Part shown: positions 28,841-37,393 of the stretch, piece by piece
Numbering within the stretch: the first letter of the stretch is position 1
Layout of the letters: each line of letters begins with the position of its first letter
NCBI RefSeq assembly: GCF_037646705.1
Contig: NZ_JBBHER010000007.1
Span: 62,001 to 126,000, forward strand
Length of the DNA: 64,000 bases
DNA from: Pikeienuella litoralis
GTDB taxonomy: Bacteria; Pseudomonadota; Alphaproteobacteria; Rhodobacterales; Rhodobacteraceae
Reading direction: 5' to 3'
Made by a program: the position numbers and the translations under genes
Notes under the pieces: generated by a model
What the model saw: only the letters and a program-made list of their open reading frames with translations
Databases searched by the model: none
Told to the model about the DNA's origin: nothing

Positions 28841-29995
28841 TCAGTAAGAGCGGGGCATGCCGAGAACATGCTCCGCGAGGTAGCTCAGGATCAGGTTGGT
28901 CGAGATCGGCGCGACCTGATAGAGGCGGGTCTCGCGAAATTTGCGCTCGATGTCGTATTCTTCCGCGAAGCCGAAGCCGCCATGGGTCTGAAGGCACGCC
29001 TCCGCCGCGTCCCAACTCGCCTCCGCCGCCAGCATCTTGGCCATATTGGCCTCGGCGCCGGGGTTTTCGCCGGCTTCGTAGAGCCCGATGGCTTCGCGCA
29101 GCATGAGCTCCGCCGCGCGCATCCGCGCGTAGGCTTTCGCGATCGGGAACTGGACGCCCTGATTCTGGCCGATGGGCCGGCCGAACACCTCGCGCCCACC
29201 GGCGTAGGCCGACGCCTTCTCGATGAACCATTTGGCGTCGCCGATGCACTCGGAGGCGATCAGGATCCGCTCGGCGTTCATGCCGGAGAGGATATAGCGA
29301 AAGCCCTTCCCCTCCTCCCCGATCAGGTTTTTCGCCGGCACGCGCACATTGTCGAAGAAAAGCTCCGTCGTGGCGTGGTTCATCATGGTGCGGATCGGGC
29401 GGATGGTCAGGCCGTTCGTCCTCGCCTCGCGCATGTCGACGAGCAGAACGGAGAGCCCGTCGGTCTTGCGCGCCGCCTCCTCGCGCGGGGTGGTGCGGCA
29501 GAGCAGGACCATGAGGTCGGAATGCTCCGAGCGGGAAATCCAGATCTTCTGGCCATTGACGATGAAATCGTCGCCGTCGCGTTTTGCGAATGTGCGGAGC
29601 GAACCGGTGTCGGTGCCGCTGGTCGGCTCGGTCACGCCGAAGGCCTGAAGCCGGATCGAGCCGTCCGCGACGCCGGGGAGATAGGCCTGCTTCTGCGCGT
29701 CCGAGCCATGACGAAGGACGGTGCCCATCGTGTACATCTGCGCGTGGCAGGCGCCGGCGTTGGCGCCGCTGCGGTGAATCTCCTCAAGAATCGCCGCCGC
29801 CGCGGAGAGGGGGAGACCGGAGCCGCCGTATTCCTCCGGGATCAGCGCGGAGAGGAAGCCCGCTTCGGTCAACGCCTTCACGAACTCGGTCGGGTAGGCC
29901 TGCCTCCGATCCAGATCCCGCCAGTATTCCCCGGGGAACCCTTCGCAGAGCTTGGCCACCGCGGCGCGAATGTCGTGATGCAATTCAATCGTCAT
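28841..29995 (-). CDS. Acyl-CoA dehydrogenase
   Basis: 384 residues with the normal three-domain layout: N-terminal helices with IPEEYGGSGLPLSAAAAI, a central beta-domain with FGVTEPTSGTDTGSL and GQKIWISRSEHSD (FAD contacts), and C-terminal helices with QTHGGFGFAEEYDIERKFRE. The usual catalytic Glu of the YEGT motif is absent: the equivalent stretch reads LYQVAPISTN. A Glu in MNAERILIA matches the alternative base position of isovaleryl- and long-chain acyl-CoA dehydrogenases. It follows the sugar-type ATPase gene after 71 nt on the same strand, so it may belong to that operon. Substrate unknown. Confidence 0.87.
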   Translation of the reverse strand: MTIELHHDIRAAVAKLCEGFPGEYWRDLDRRQAYPTEFVKALTEAGFLSALIPEEYGGSGLPLSAAAAILEEIHRSGANAGACHAQMYTMGTVLRHGSDAQKQAYLPGVADGSIRLQAFGVTEPTSGTDTGSLRTFAKRDGDDFIVNGQKIWISRSEHSDLMVLLCRTTPREEAARKTDGLSVLLVDMREARTNGLTIRPIRTMMNHATTELFFDNVRVPAKNLIGEEGKGFRYILSGMNAERILIASECIGDAKWFIEKASAYAGGREVFGRPIGQNQGVQFPIAKAYARMRAAELMLREAIGLYEAGENPGAEANMAKMLAAEASWDAAEACLQTHGGFGFAEEYDIERKFRETRLYQVAPISTNLILSYLAEHVLGMPRSY

Positions 29996-30066
29996 GGCGC
30001 ATATCCTGCGATGTCGGCGGGCTCATCACCTTGCAAGACGCGAATAACAGCCCAGCCCTGATGAAG

Positions 30067-31560
30067 CTAGTGAACCGCCGCGTACATCAGCTTCTCGTCG
30101 GTCGCGTCGAGCGGCGAGAACTCCTCCACCACCTTGCCCTGGCGCGAGACCAGAATCCGGTCGGAAAGCTGCATGATCTCCGGCAGATAAGAGGATATCA
30201 CGACGACCGCCTTGCCCTCGTCCGCGAGCCTGTTGATGATGTCGTGAATCTCCGCGATCGCGCCGACATCGACGCCCCTTGTCGGCTCGTCGAAAATGAT
30301 GAGCTCCGGCTCCTGAACCAGCGACTTGGCGATCACCACTTTCTGCTGGTTGCCGCCTGAAAGCTCGTTCACGCTCGCGGTCGGCGTGACCGACCTCACC
30401 TGGAGCGACTTGACCCATTCCTCGCCAAGCGCGTCCATCTCCCGGCTTTTGAGCCAGAACCGCCCGCGTTTCAGCTTGGAGAGCAGGCCGATGAAGATGT
30501 TTGCCTTGATCGACATGGTCTCGAAGAATCCCTCGACCTTGCGATCTTCCGTGATGTAGGCGATCCCGTCCCGCACCGCCGGGGCGGGCACGAGATAGCG
30601 CACCGGCTTTCCCTTCAGGATCACTTCGCCGCCATTGCGGTAATTGCGCTTTATGACGCCCGCGACGACCTTGAACGTCTCCGTCCGGCCCGCGCCGACA
30701 AGACCGAACATGCCCGTGACCTGGCCCTTGAAGACCGAAAGCGAATTGTTTTTCACCATTCCGGCGACGCGGAGATTCTGAACGCTCAGAATCCGCTCCC
30801 CCGCCTTGCGGATCTTCTTCTTTCCGGCGCCGTAAAGCTCGGTGGAAAGCGCGCGCCCGACCATGGCCTGAATGATCCGGTCGCGATCGAAATTCGCGGT
30901 GTCGTCGGTGACGACGCGCCGCCCGTCGCGCAGAACCGTGATCCGGTCCGAGACCGCAAGCGCCTCCTCCAGCGCGTGGCTGATGAAGATCACCGAGACG
31001 CCATGTTCCTTCAGCGTCTGGACGAGGTTGAAAAAGTGGCGTTTCTCTTCCGGGGTCAACGAGGCGGTGGGCTCGTCGAAGACGATGATCCGCGCGTTCA
31101 GGAGCATGGCCCGGGCGATCTCCACCATCTGCTTCTTGGCCGCGCCCAGCGCCGCCACCAGAAGCGTCGGATCGACATCGAAACTCAGCGATTGCATGAA
31201 CTGCTGGGCGGCGATGTTCACGCCCCTGATGCGGTTGAAGAATTTCTCGTTCCCGAGGAACAGGTTCTGCGCGACGGTCATCGAGGGCACGAGGCTCGTT
31301 TCCTGAAACACCATCGCGACGCCCGCCGCGCCCGCATCCGCCGGGGTTTTCAGGTTGAGCTCTTTCCCGTCCAGCAGCATGACGCCGGAGGTGGGGGTGA
31401 CGACGCCGGCCATCATCTTGGTCAGGGTCGACTTTCCAGCGCCATTTTCTCCGAGAAGCGCGTGAACCTCGCCTTTTCGGAGCGTGAAATCGACATCCTC
31501 GACAGCCGGCGCCCGGCCGTAAAGTTTCGTGACGCCGCGCATTTCGAAAATGACATCCAT
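30067..31560 (-). CDS. RbsA/MglA-type double-domain ABC ATPase
   Basis: About 497 residues with two nucleotide-binding domains. The first has Walker A LGENGAGKST, a relaxed signature (LGAAKKQMVEIARAM), Walker B IIVFDEPTASL and H-loop VIFISHALEEAL. The second has the degenerate Walker A usual for RbsA (LVGAGRTETF), signature LSGGNQQKVVIAKSL and DEPTRGVDVGA. It would power the sugar-type importer formed by the two permeases and the binding protein upstream. The ATG at 31560 overlaps the preceding stop (TGATG); the long frame upstream is a shadow of the propeller gene. Confidence 0.9.
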   Translation of the reverse strand: MDVIFEMRGVTKLYGRAPAVEDVDFTLRKGEVHALLGENGAGKSTLTKMMAGVVTPTSGVMLLDGKELNLKTPADAGAAGVAMVFQETSLVPSMTVAQNLFLGNEKFFNRIRGVNIAAQQFMQSLSFDVDPTLLVAALGAAKKQMVEIARAMLLNARIIVFDEPTASLTPEEKRHFFNLVQTLKEHGVSVIFISHALEEALAVSDRITVLRDGRRVVTDDTANFDRDRIIQAMVGRALSTELYGAGKKKIRKAGERILSVQNLRVAGMVKNNSLSVFKGQVTGMFGLVGAGRTETFKVVAGVIKRNYRNGGEVILKGKPVRYLVPAPAVRDGIAYITEDRKVEGFFETMSIKANIFIGLLSKLKRGRFWLKSREMDALGEEWVKSLQVRSVTPTASVNELSGGNQQKVVIAKSLVQEPELIIFDEPTRGVDVGAIAEIHDIINRLADEGKAVVVISSYLPEIMQLSDRILVSRQGKVVEEFSPLDATDEKLMYAAVH

Positions 31561-32669
31561 CACCCATCCCCATCGAAAAGCGTCTTTTCGATCTCCGCCA
31601 GGGAAAGCCGCACGATCCGCCCGGCCCCCTTGGACAGGACCAGAAGAGCGTCGCCGGTCTCCGCCGCCGCGGCGGCGCCGTGATTGAGCCCGCCGACGCG
31701 GCTGTGCAGCGCATAGACCGGCGTGAAATCGGCGGCGTAGCGCACGACGAGCCCGTAGGAGCGCGGCGGCGCCCATGGCTTGAGAACGCCCATCTGCTTC
31801 ACGCCGCCGCCCTGAAGCGGTTCGAGAAAGTCCCGGCCCGAGCCGAAGGAAGGTGAAATCCAATGCCGCTGGTCGATGGTCGCCATCATCTCCCGGCGGT
31901 AGTCGTGCTCGGTCAGGACAAACTCGACCAGCTGCGTGCGGCTGCAGAACAGCGTCAGCCAGAAGCCGCCATCCGCCGCCGGCGCGAACCGGCAGGGGTA
32001 GCCCGGCAGGCGCTCGATGGCGGGCGCGGCCCGGCCGTCCCGGGCCTTGGCGACGCCATGCGCCCAGCTTTCCGAGACCAGGATATCGCCGTTCGCGTGC
32101 TCGAACGCGCCAAAGGCGTAGGCGAGCCCGGAGGCCAGCGTGGTCGCGGCGCCTCCGTCCGGCGCGATCCTCAGCAGGCGCCCGCCGCGATTGCGCGACA
32201 TCAGGTCGTGCGCCCAGTCTTGATACGCGAACCGGTCGGAGGCGTCGGCGACGAGGAGCGCCCCATCCCGCGCGGCGTGGATCGCGGTGATGGCGACGAA
32301 CGGCGCGCCGTCCGCGGCCCCGATCCGCCGCTCGGCCGTGGTTCCGGCGTTGATCAGAAGCGCGGCGCCAAGGCCGACGGCGAAGCCCCCGTCCCCCTGA
32401 ATGGCGAAGGCGGTGACCGGCGCGTCGAACGCGGCGATTTCGCGCGCCTCGCCGCCCGGCGCGATCCTGTAAAGGGCCGCGCCCGCCGCCGCGAACAGCT
32501 CTCCCTCCCGGTTGACGGCCATGTCTTCGAGGCCGGGCATGGCGACCAGGACTTCGGCCTCCTCCAGCAGGTTGTTCGGCTTCAGCGCCCCGTCGAAGAC
32601 CGGGATCGAGAGGCTCTGACCGCGGCGGTTGCCGAAGGCGGCGACCTTTTCGAGGAGCCGTTCAAGCAT
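31560..32669 (-). CDS. SMP-30/strictosidine synthase-like beta-propeller protein
   Basis: About 369 residues without a signal peptide or membrane segment. Repeating propeller-like segments are visible, such as LEDMAVNREGELFAAAGAAL, VAITAIHAARDGALLVADAS and FGAFEHANGDILVSESWAHG, followed by LPGYPCRFAPAADGGFWLTL. This pattern resembles strictosidine-synthase-like and SMP-30 lactonases. The same LPGYP motif occurs in the propeller fused to the permease encoded just upstream, so the two propellers are probably paralogues. ATG at 32669 overlaps the end of that gene by 8 nt. It may be a lactonase or a sensor for the imported sugar derivative; no catalytic proof from sequence. Confidence 0.75.
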   Translation of the reverse strand: MLERLLEKVAAFGNRRGQSLSIPVFDGALKPNNLLEEAEVLVAMPGLEDMAVNREGELFAAAGAALYRIAPGGEAREIAAFDAPVTAFAIQGDGGFAVGLGAALLINAGTTAERRIGAADGAPFVAITAIHAARDGALLVADASDRFAYQDWAHDLMSRNRGGRLLRIAPDGGAATTLASGLAYAFGAFEHANGDILVSESWAHGVAKARDGRAAPAIERLPGYPCRFAPAADGGFWLTLFCSRTQLVEFVLTEHDYRREMMATIDQRHWISPSFGSGRDFLEPLQGGGVKQMGVLKPWAPPRSYGLVVRYAADFTPVYALHSRVGGLNHGAAAAAETGDALLVLSKGAGRIVRLSLAEIEKTLFDGDG

Positions 32670-34770
32670 GGTATTTTCCGCTCGACACGAAGGTTTCATC
32701 CACATTGTCGAGCTTCAGCCGCCCGATCCGGTTGTTGGAGATCCCGCCGATATAGAGATAGCCCTTGTGCTCGCGCATCGAGGTGATCATCGGGTGGTTG
32801 GTCCCGTCGAGATCCCAGAGCACGTCCAGCACCTCGCCGGCCTCGTTGATCTTCACGATGCAGCCGGTGTTGATGTTGGGGGCGAGCCATTCGTCCCCCG
32901 GCAATTGTTTCGCCATGCGCCGCCGGAAGCCGGGTTTGCGCATCGCGAGATCGAAGGCCGGGCTCCGCATTCCCATGATCGCCAGCCAGTAATTGCCGTC
33001 CGATGCGCGGTTCAGATTGTCCGGATAGCCCGGCAGATTGTCGATCACGGTCTCGACCTCGCCCCGCTTCGGCCCGTCGAACCAGTAGCGGCAGATCGAG
33101 CAGCGCCAGCTCTGCGCGAACAGGATGCTCTGATTGTCGGACGCGAGAACGATGCCGTTCGGGAAAATCAGGTTCCGCAGGACCGTCGTGGTCTTCTTCA
33201 GCTTCGGGTCATAGAGGATGATCCGGCCGTTGCCCCGCCCCTCCAGCGCGTCCGTCGGCCATTCGTGCATTTCATAGCGGATCGTCGCTTCGGAGAAGAG
33301 GATGCGCCCGTCGGGCAGAATGTCGAGATCGTCCGCGAGGCGGAGACGGCTGTCGTCGATGATCGAGGTGAGCGAGCGGTTGGTCTCATCCGTCACCAGC
33401 TCGACCTTCCGGTCGTTCGTGACCCGGTAGAGCCCCATGCCGCCGACGCAGACGTAAAGATCGTGCTTGGCGTCGAAGGTCATGCCCAGCGGCTGCCCGC
33501 CGATCCGGGCGTAGACCTCGCTGGTTTTGTAGTCGGGCGCGAAGAATCGGATGATCTCGCCGTGGCGATCGCCGCAATAGAGATGATCGTCGTCATCCAG
33601 CACCACGTCCTCCGGCGCCTCCACCTGGCCGAGGCCGATGGTCTCGACATGTTTCAGCCGGTCGTTCGGGGCGTAGGGCGAGCCGGGGCCGGTCGCATCC
33701 TCGGGGAGGCGCGGAAGCTCCAGCAGCGCCGGGCTGACGTAAAGCTCCTGAACCGCCTTGTGGCGGTTCTTGAACCAGCGGATGTCGAGCGTCGCTGCGC
33801 CGAGAAGAATGACGGCGAGGATGATGCGCGCGCCGCCGGCGTCCATCGCCATGCGCAGCAGGCCGTTGGTGACGAGAAGGATGATGAGCGTGCCGAAAAT
33901 GGCCTTCATCACCGAGCCCTTGCCGCCGCCGAGGCGGATGCCGCCGAGAATGGCCGCCGTCAGCACCGTGATCTCGAGCCCCTTGCCGGTGTCCGCGCCG
34001 GGGCTGGCGAGGCGGGAGGCGTAGAAGATCGCGGAGGTCGCGGTGAACACGCCGCAGGCGACATAGGAGAGCGCCACCGTCCGGTTCACCGGCAGGCCGG
34101 TGTTGTAGGCCGAACGCCGGTTGCCGCCGATCGCCATGACCCACCAGCCGGCGCGAAGCCGGGTCAGGAAGATATGGCTGAAGATGGCGACCACCCCGAA
34201 CACCCAGACCGCGGAGGGGATCGAGAGAAACCCGCCGATGCCGAGCGCGTCCCATGTCGGCGAATCCGGAAAATCGGAGGAAATCGCCACCGCCACCTTG
34301 AAGTTCAGAAGATCGTGGATCGCCTTGAAGATGATGAGCGTGACCATCGTGGTCAGGAACGCCCGCATCCGCAAATACCCGATGAGGACGCCGTTCACCG
34401 CGCCGAGAAGCGCGCCGAGGCCAAGCGTGAGCCCGACCGCCGCCGGCCACGGCATGTGCAGGACATGCATGCAATACAGGATGAGCAGATTGCAAAGCGC
34501 GAACATCGACGCGACGCTCAGATCGATGCCGCCGACGATCAGGACCAGCGACATGCCGAGAACCACGAAACCGAGCTCGCTCGCCTGCCGGAACGTGTCC
34601 GAGAGACTGGCGATCGAGATGAAATTGTCGATCCGGGCGCTGAAAAAGACGATCGTGAAGATCAGAACGAAAAGAGGAACCGCGGTTTCCATCCACGGCT
34701 TCTGCAAAAGCTCGCCGAACACATGGTCTGGCCAGTATTTGTAGCGAAGCCTCTGAAGCGTGTTCGACAT
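32662..34770 (-). CDS. ABC permease fused to SMP-30/strictosidine synthase-like propeller
   Basis: A 702-residue two-part protein. Residues 1 to about 335 are an RbsC-type permease with about eight to ten membrane segments, including GMSLVLIVGGIDLSVASMFA and a loop with AIGGNRRSAYNTGLPV, ending in RIILAVILLGAATLDIRW. A linker (about 336-385) leads into a soluble C-terminal propeller: VEAPEDVVLDDDDHLYCGDR, LADDLDILPDGRILFSEATI, LIFPNGIVLASDNQSILFAQ, then NLPGYPDNLNRASDGNYWLA and GYLYIGGISNNRIGRL. These are hallmarks of the strictosidine-synthase/SMP-30 group. The frame is continuous, without a sign of a missed stop. A C-terminal soluble domain on this permease type would be cytoplasmic if the topology is standard. 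It lies between the binding-protein gene and a free propeller gene. Confidence 0.85.
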   Translation of the reverse strand: MSNTLQRLRYKYWPDHVFGELLQKPWMETAVPLFVLIFTIVFFSARIDNFISIASLSDTFRQASELGFVVLGMSLVLIVGGIDLSVASMFALCNLLILYCMHVLHMPWPAAVGLTLGLGALLGAVNGVLIGYLRMRAFLTTMVTLIIFKAIHDLLNFKVAVAISSDFPDSPTWDALGIGGFLSIPSAVWVFGVVAIFSHIFLTRLRAGWWVMAIGGNRRSAYNTGLPVNRTVALSYVACGVFTATSAIFYASRLASPGADTGKGLEITVLTAAILGGIRLGGGKGSVMKAIFGTLIILLVTNGLLRMAMDAGGARIILAVILLGAATLDIRWFKNRHKAVQELYVSPALLELPRLPEDATGPGSPYAPNDRLKHVETIGLGQVEAPEDVVLDDDDHLYCGDRHGEIIRFFAPDYKTSEVYARIGGQPLGMTFDAKHDLYVCVGGMGLYRVTNDRKVELVTDETNRSLTSIIDDSRLRLADDLDILPDGRILFSEATIRYEMHEWPTDALEGRGNGRIILYDPKLKKTTTVLRNLIFPNGIVLASDNQSILFAQSWRCSICRYWFDGPKRGEVETVIDNLPGYPDNLNRASDGNYWLAIMGMRSPAFDLAMRKPGFRRRMAKQLPGDEWLAPNINTGCIVKINEAGEVLDVLWDLDGTNHPMITSMREHKGYLYIGGISNNRIGRLKLDNVDETFVSSGKYHA

Positions 34771-34850
34771 GGTGCAACTTTTCGATCTGCCGGAAGGCCG
34801 GGTTGGCGGCGATCCCCGCTGGCGCGCCGCCGGCGCCAGCGGGAAGGGCG

Positions 34851-35864
34851 TCAGCGGATGGTGTCGAGCGTCCAGCAGAACTGCTTGTCGATATTCTCCG
34901 GCGTGTATTCGACCAGCGGCGTGTACAGGATGGTCTTGGTCGAGCCGACCTCGTTCTTGTCCTGGAGCGCCGCCAGGATCAGGCCGTTCAGGTCGCGCGA
35001 CTGCCCCGGCACGTCATAGCTGACGTAGTGCTGCCACATGTTCTCGCGGATGCCCTTGCAGGCCAGCTCGCCGCCGCCGCCCGAGGTCGAGACCATGACC
35101 TGATCGGTCTTGCCCGCTTCGGCCAGCGCCGCCGCCGTGCCGATGTCGGCGTTGTCCCAGACCCCCATGATGCCGCAGAGATCGGGATGCTGCTGCAGGA
35201 CCACCTGGGTGATCGACTTGGCCTTGGAGGATTCGTAATCCCCGGTCGATTGGGTCGAGACGACCTCGACGCCCTTCTCGTCGTTCAGGACGTTCTCGTA
35301 GCCCTTGAGCATGTAGGCGGAGAACGGGCTGGTCGGCGGGCCGGCGAGGATCAGCACCTTGCCGGGCTTATCCGGGTTCGCGCATTTCGCCGCGATGGCG
35401 CGCGCCTGGGTCTCGCCAATCCCCTCCACATCCGCGCCGACGAAGCCGGTGGTCAGGATATTGGTCTTCATGTTGAGCTGGATGACGTGAATCCCCGCGT
35501 CCTCGGCGCGTTTCAGGAGCCGCGCGTAGGACTGCACATCCGGGTTCTGCACCACGATCACGTCGGGCTTTTCCGAGATCAGCGAGGTGATGGTCTGCGC
35601 GCCGGCCGCCGTGTTGAAGTTCGAATTCCGAACCTCGTAATGATAGCCGAGCGCCTCGGCCTCCCGCGCCATCATCTTCGACCAGCCCTCGGTCAGGTCG
35701 AGGCCCATGAAGACGGGAACGAAGACCACGCTCCGGTCCTTGAGGGTGGCGTAATAATCATCGCGCGCGGGATCGTCGATGCTTTGTTGCGCGAACGCGC
35801 CGCCGCCGATCGACAGCGCGACGGCGGCCGCCGTCGCCGCCGCCAGTTTCTGGAGCAAAGTCAT
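34851..35864 (-). CDS. Sugar-type ABC substrate-binding protein (RbsB-like)
   Basis: 337 residues: Sec signal (LAAATAAAVALSIGGGAFA), then a periplasmic-binding-protein type I fold with VVFVPVFMGLDLTEGWSKMM, LISEKPDVIVVQNPDVQSYA and PDLCGIMGVWDNADIGTAAA. The family binds monosaccharides, polyols or autoinducer-like compounds. It lies between the two permease genes of the same operon. Aromatic and charged residues (for example ENMWQHYVSYD) may line the pocket; the ligand cannot be read from sequence. Confidence 0.87.
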   Translation of the reverse strand: MTLLQKLAAATAAAVALSIGGGAFAQQSIDDPARDDYYATLKDRSVVFVPVFMGLDLTEGWSKMMAREAEALGYHYEVRNSNFNTAAGAQTITSLISEKPDVIVVQNPDVQSYARLLKRAEDAGIHVIQLNMKTNILTTGFVGADVEGIGETQARAIAAKCANPDKPGKVLILAGPPTSPFSAYMLKGYENVLNDEKGVEVVSTQSTGDYESSKAKSITQVVLQQHPDLCGIMGVWDNADIGTAAALAEAGKTDQVMVSTSGGGGELACKGIRENMWQHYVSYDVPGQSRDLNGLILAALQDKNEVGSTKTILYTPLVEYTPENIDKQFCWTLDTIR

Positions 35865-35945
35865 ATGGTCCTCCTGTTGGTCGCCGCCGGTTGAAGCCGG
35901 CGTCGTGGGTGTTTGCGTTCGGCGCCTTGTCGCTGCGCTCTTCTC

Positions 35946-35987
35946 TCAGATGTCCCCTTGCTGGGGGTCAGATATCCCCTTGCTGGG
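35946..35987. repeat. 22-bp-period tandem duplication at permease stop codon
   Basis: TCAGATGTCCCCTTGCTGGG (35946-35965) is repeated at 35968-35987 with a single G-to-A difference. The right-hand copy encodes the last residues of the permease (QQGDI and stop on the minus strand); the left-hand copy, past the stop, would encode the same residues with a synonymous change. It looks like a small duplication. Confidence 0.85.
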
Positions 35988-36951
35988 CGGTCTCTTCGTT
36001 GCGGGGGTTCACGATGCTGTCGAGCAGGAGCGCGCCGAGCAGCACCACGCCCTTGATGAGATTCTGCGCCTCGAAGGAGACGCTGAGGATGGTCATCCCG
36101 TTGACGATGGTGCCGATCAGCAAGGTGCCGACGATCACGTTCGCGACGCCGCCGCGCCCCCCCGACAGCCCGATTCCGCCAAGCACCACGACGAGGATCA
36201 CGTCATAGATCCAGGTCAGGTTGAAGATCCGCGTGTCCATGTTGCTGGACGACGCCGAAAGCACCAGCCCCGCGAAGAGCGCGATCGAGGCGGAGAGGCA
36301 ATATTGAAGAATGATGATCGGCCTGACCGGGATGCCCGAATTCCGGGCCGCGGCGGGATTGTCGCCGATGGCGTAGATGAAGATGCCGAGCCTGGTCTTT
36401 TTCAGGAAGACATGCGCCGCCAGCGCCGCGCCCAGAAAGGCGAGGATCGAATAGGGCACGCCAAAGAGCGCGCCGCGCCCGATCCACGCGATCACGTCCA
36501 GTTCGGCCGGCCACGAGACGATCTCGTATTCGAAAAGCCCGCTCTGCCCGATCCCGGCGAGCCCGATGCCGACCGCGAGCGTGGTGAAGAGCGCGGGAAT
36601 TTCGGCATAGGCGATCAGCGCGCCGTTCACGGCGCCGACCGCGATCGCGAAGAGGAGGCCGGCGAGCAGCGCGACGACCGGCGGATATCCGCTCCCCGCC
36701 ATGGTCAGCACCAGCGCCGACGGAACCGCCAGCGCCGCGATCATCGCGAGGTCGATGCCCCGGCCGATCACCACGATGGCCATGCCCAGCCCCAGAATGC
36801 CCAGCACCGAGACCGAGCGCACCAGCGTGAGCAGATTGCCGACCGAGGCGAACCCCTCCAGCCCGACGGCGAACCCGGCGAAGATCAGCACGAAAAGCGC
36901 GGCGACGATGGTCTGCTGGTCGAATTTCAGCTTCTCGCCGAGCCTGGTCAT
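35968..36951 (-). CDS. Sugar-type ABC permease (RbsC-like)
   Basis: About 327 residues with eight to ten membrane segments. RbsC-type motifs: VLGILGLGMAIVVIGRGIDL near the N-terminus, GAVNGALIAYAEIPALFTTL, and IFIYAIGDNPAAARNSGIPV. It is the first gene of the operon and pairs with the permease half of the fusion protein. The start is uncertain: ATG at 36951 begins just before the first membrane segment, while ATGs at 36975 and 36993 are also in frame; none has a strong ribosome-binding site. The upstream frame extension to 37173 is rejected as shadow-like. Confidence 0.85.
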   Translation of the reverse strand: MTRLGEKLKFDQQTIVAALFVLIFAGFAVGLEGFASVGNLLTLVRSVSVLGILGLGMAIVVIGRGIDLAMIAALAVPSALVLTMAGSGYPPVVALLAGLLFAIAVGAVNGALIAYAEIPALFTTLAVGIGLAGIGQSGLFEYEIVSWPAELDVIAWIGRGALFGVPYSILAFLGAALAAHVFLKKTRLGIFIYAIGDNPAAARNSGIPVRPIIILQYCLSASIALFAGLVLSASSSNMDTRIFNLTWIYDVILVVVLGGIGLSGGRGGVANVIVGTLLIGTIVNGMTILSVSFEAQNLIKGVVLLGALLLDSIVNPRNEETAQQGDI

Positions 36952-37393
36952 GACGTCAGGTCCCGCGGCCGCCATCCGCGACCGTAGAAACATGGGCGAT
37001 GAACCAGGCGGCGTCCTAGCACGGACCGCGCGCGGCGCCCGCCACGTCCGATGGGCGGCCCGATCGACCGGGCGGATCAGCCGCGGGAAAGGCGGCGAAG
37101 ACGGCGCGGTTCTCCAGTGTGTCGACCCCCATGATTCCCTCCGGCGCGCCGGTCTCGCAGCGCCTCGCCCCAATAGCGTTAACCCGGATTATCCGCGGCG
37201 CCAACTCCGCATCCGCGCCTTTTCATCAGACCCGGCGCGGGCCCCGGAGCGCGCCCGGGCGGCGCGGGGCGGGCCGATCCGCGCCGACCGGCCGTTCGTG
37301 ACGCCGCCCGGACAGGCGCGCCGACGGCGTCATTTACAGCGGCGCGCCGATCCGCAACAGTAACCCCGCCTGAGTCTTACGCTGGAGCTCCGC
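36952..37393. promoter_or_regulatory. Divergent intergenic region, sugar ABC operon and mmgE/prpD
   Basis: 442 nt without a recognisable gene. Its composition is GC-rich with only short frames on both strands. It must hold the divergent promoters of the sugar-type ABC operon (minus) and the MmgE/PrpD gene (plus). No clear operator, riboswitch or promoter consensus was seen. Confidence 0.4.

Noticed and set aside
32629..35019. 796-codon plus-strand frame opposite the permease-propeller fusion
   Set aside because: No recognisable domains and shadow-like composition; the fusion protein on the minus strand has clear membrane and propeller motifs.
35885..35902. CGCCGG-TTGAAG-CCGGCG hairpin upstream of the sugar-type binding-protein gene
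   Set aside because: Six base pairs only, common by chance in sequence this GC-rich; not listed as a regulatory feature.
37016..37204. Small minus-strand frame upstream of the RbsC-like permease
   Set aside because: 62 codons, Arg/Ala-rich, no ribosome-binding site. More likely promoter region between divergent genes.
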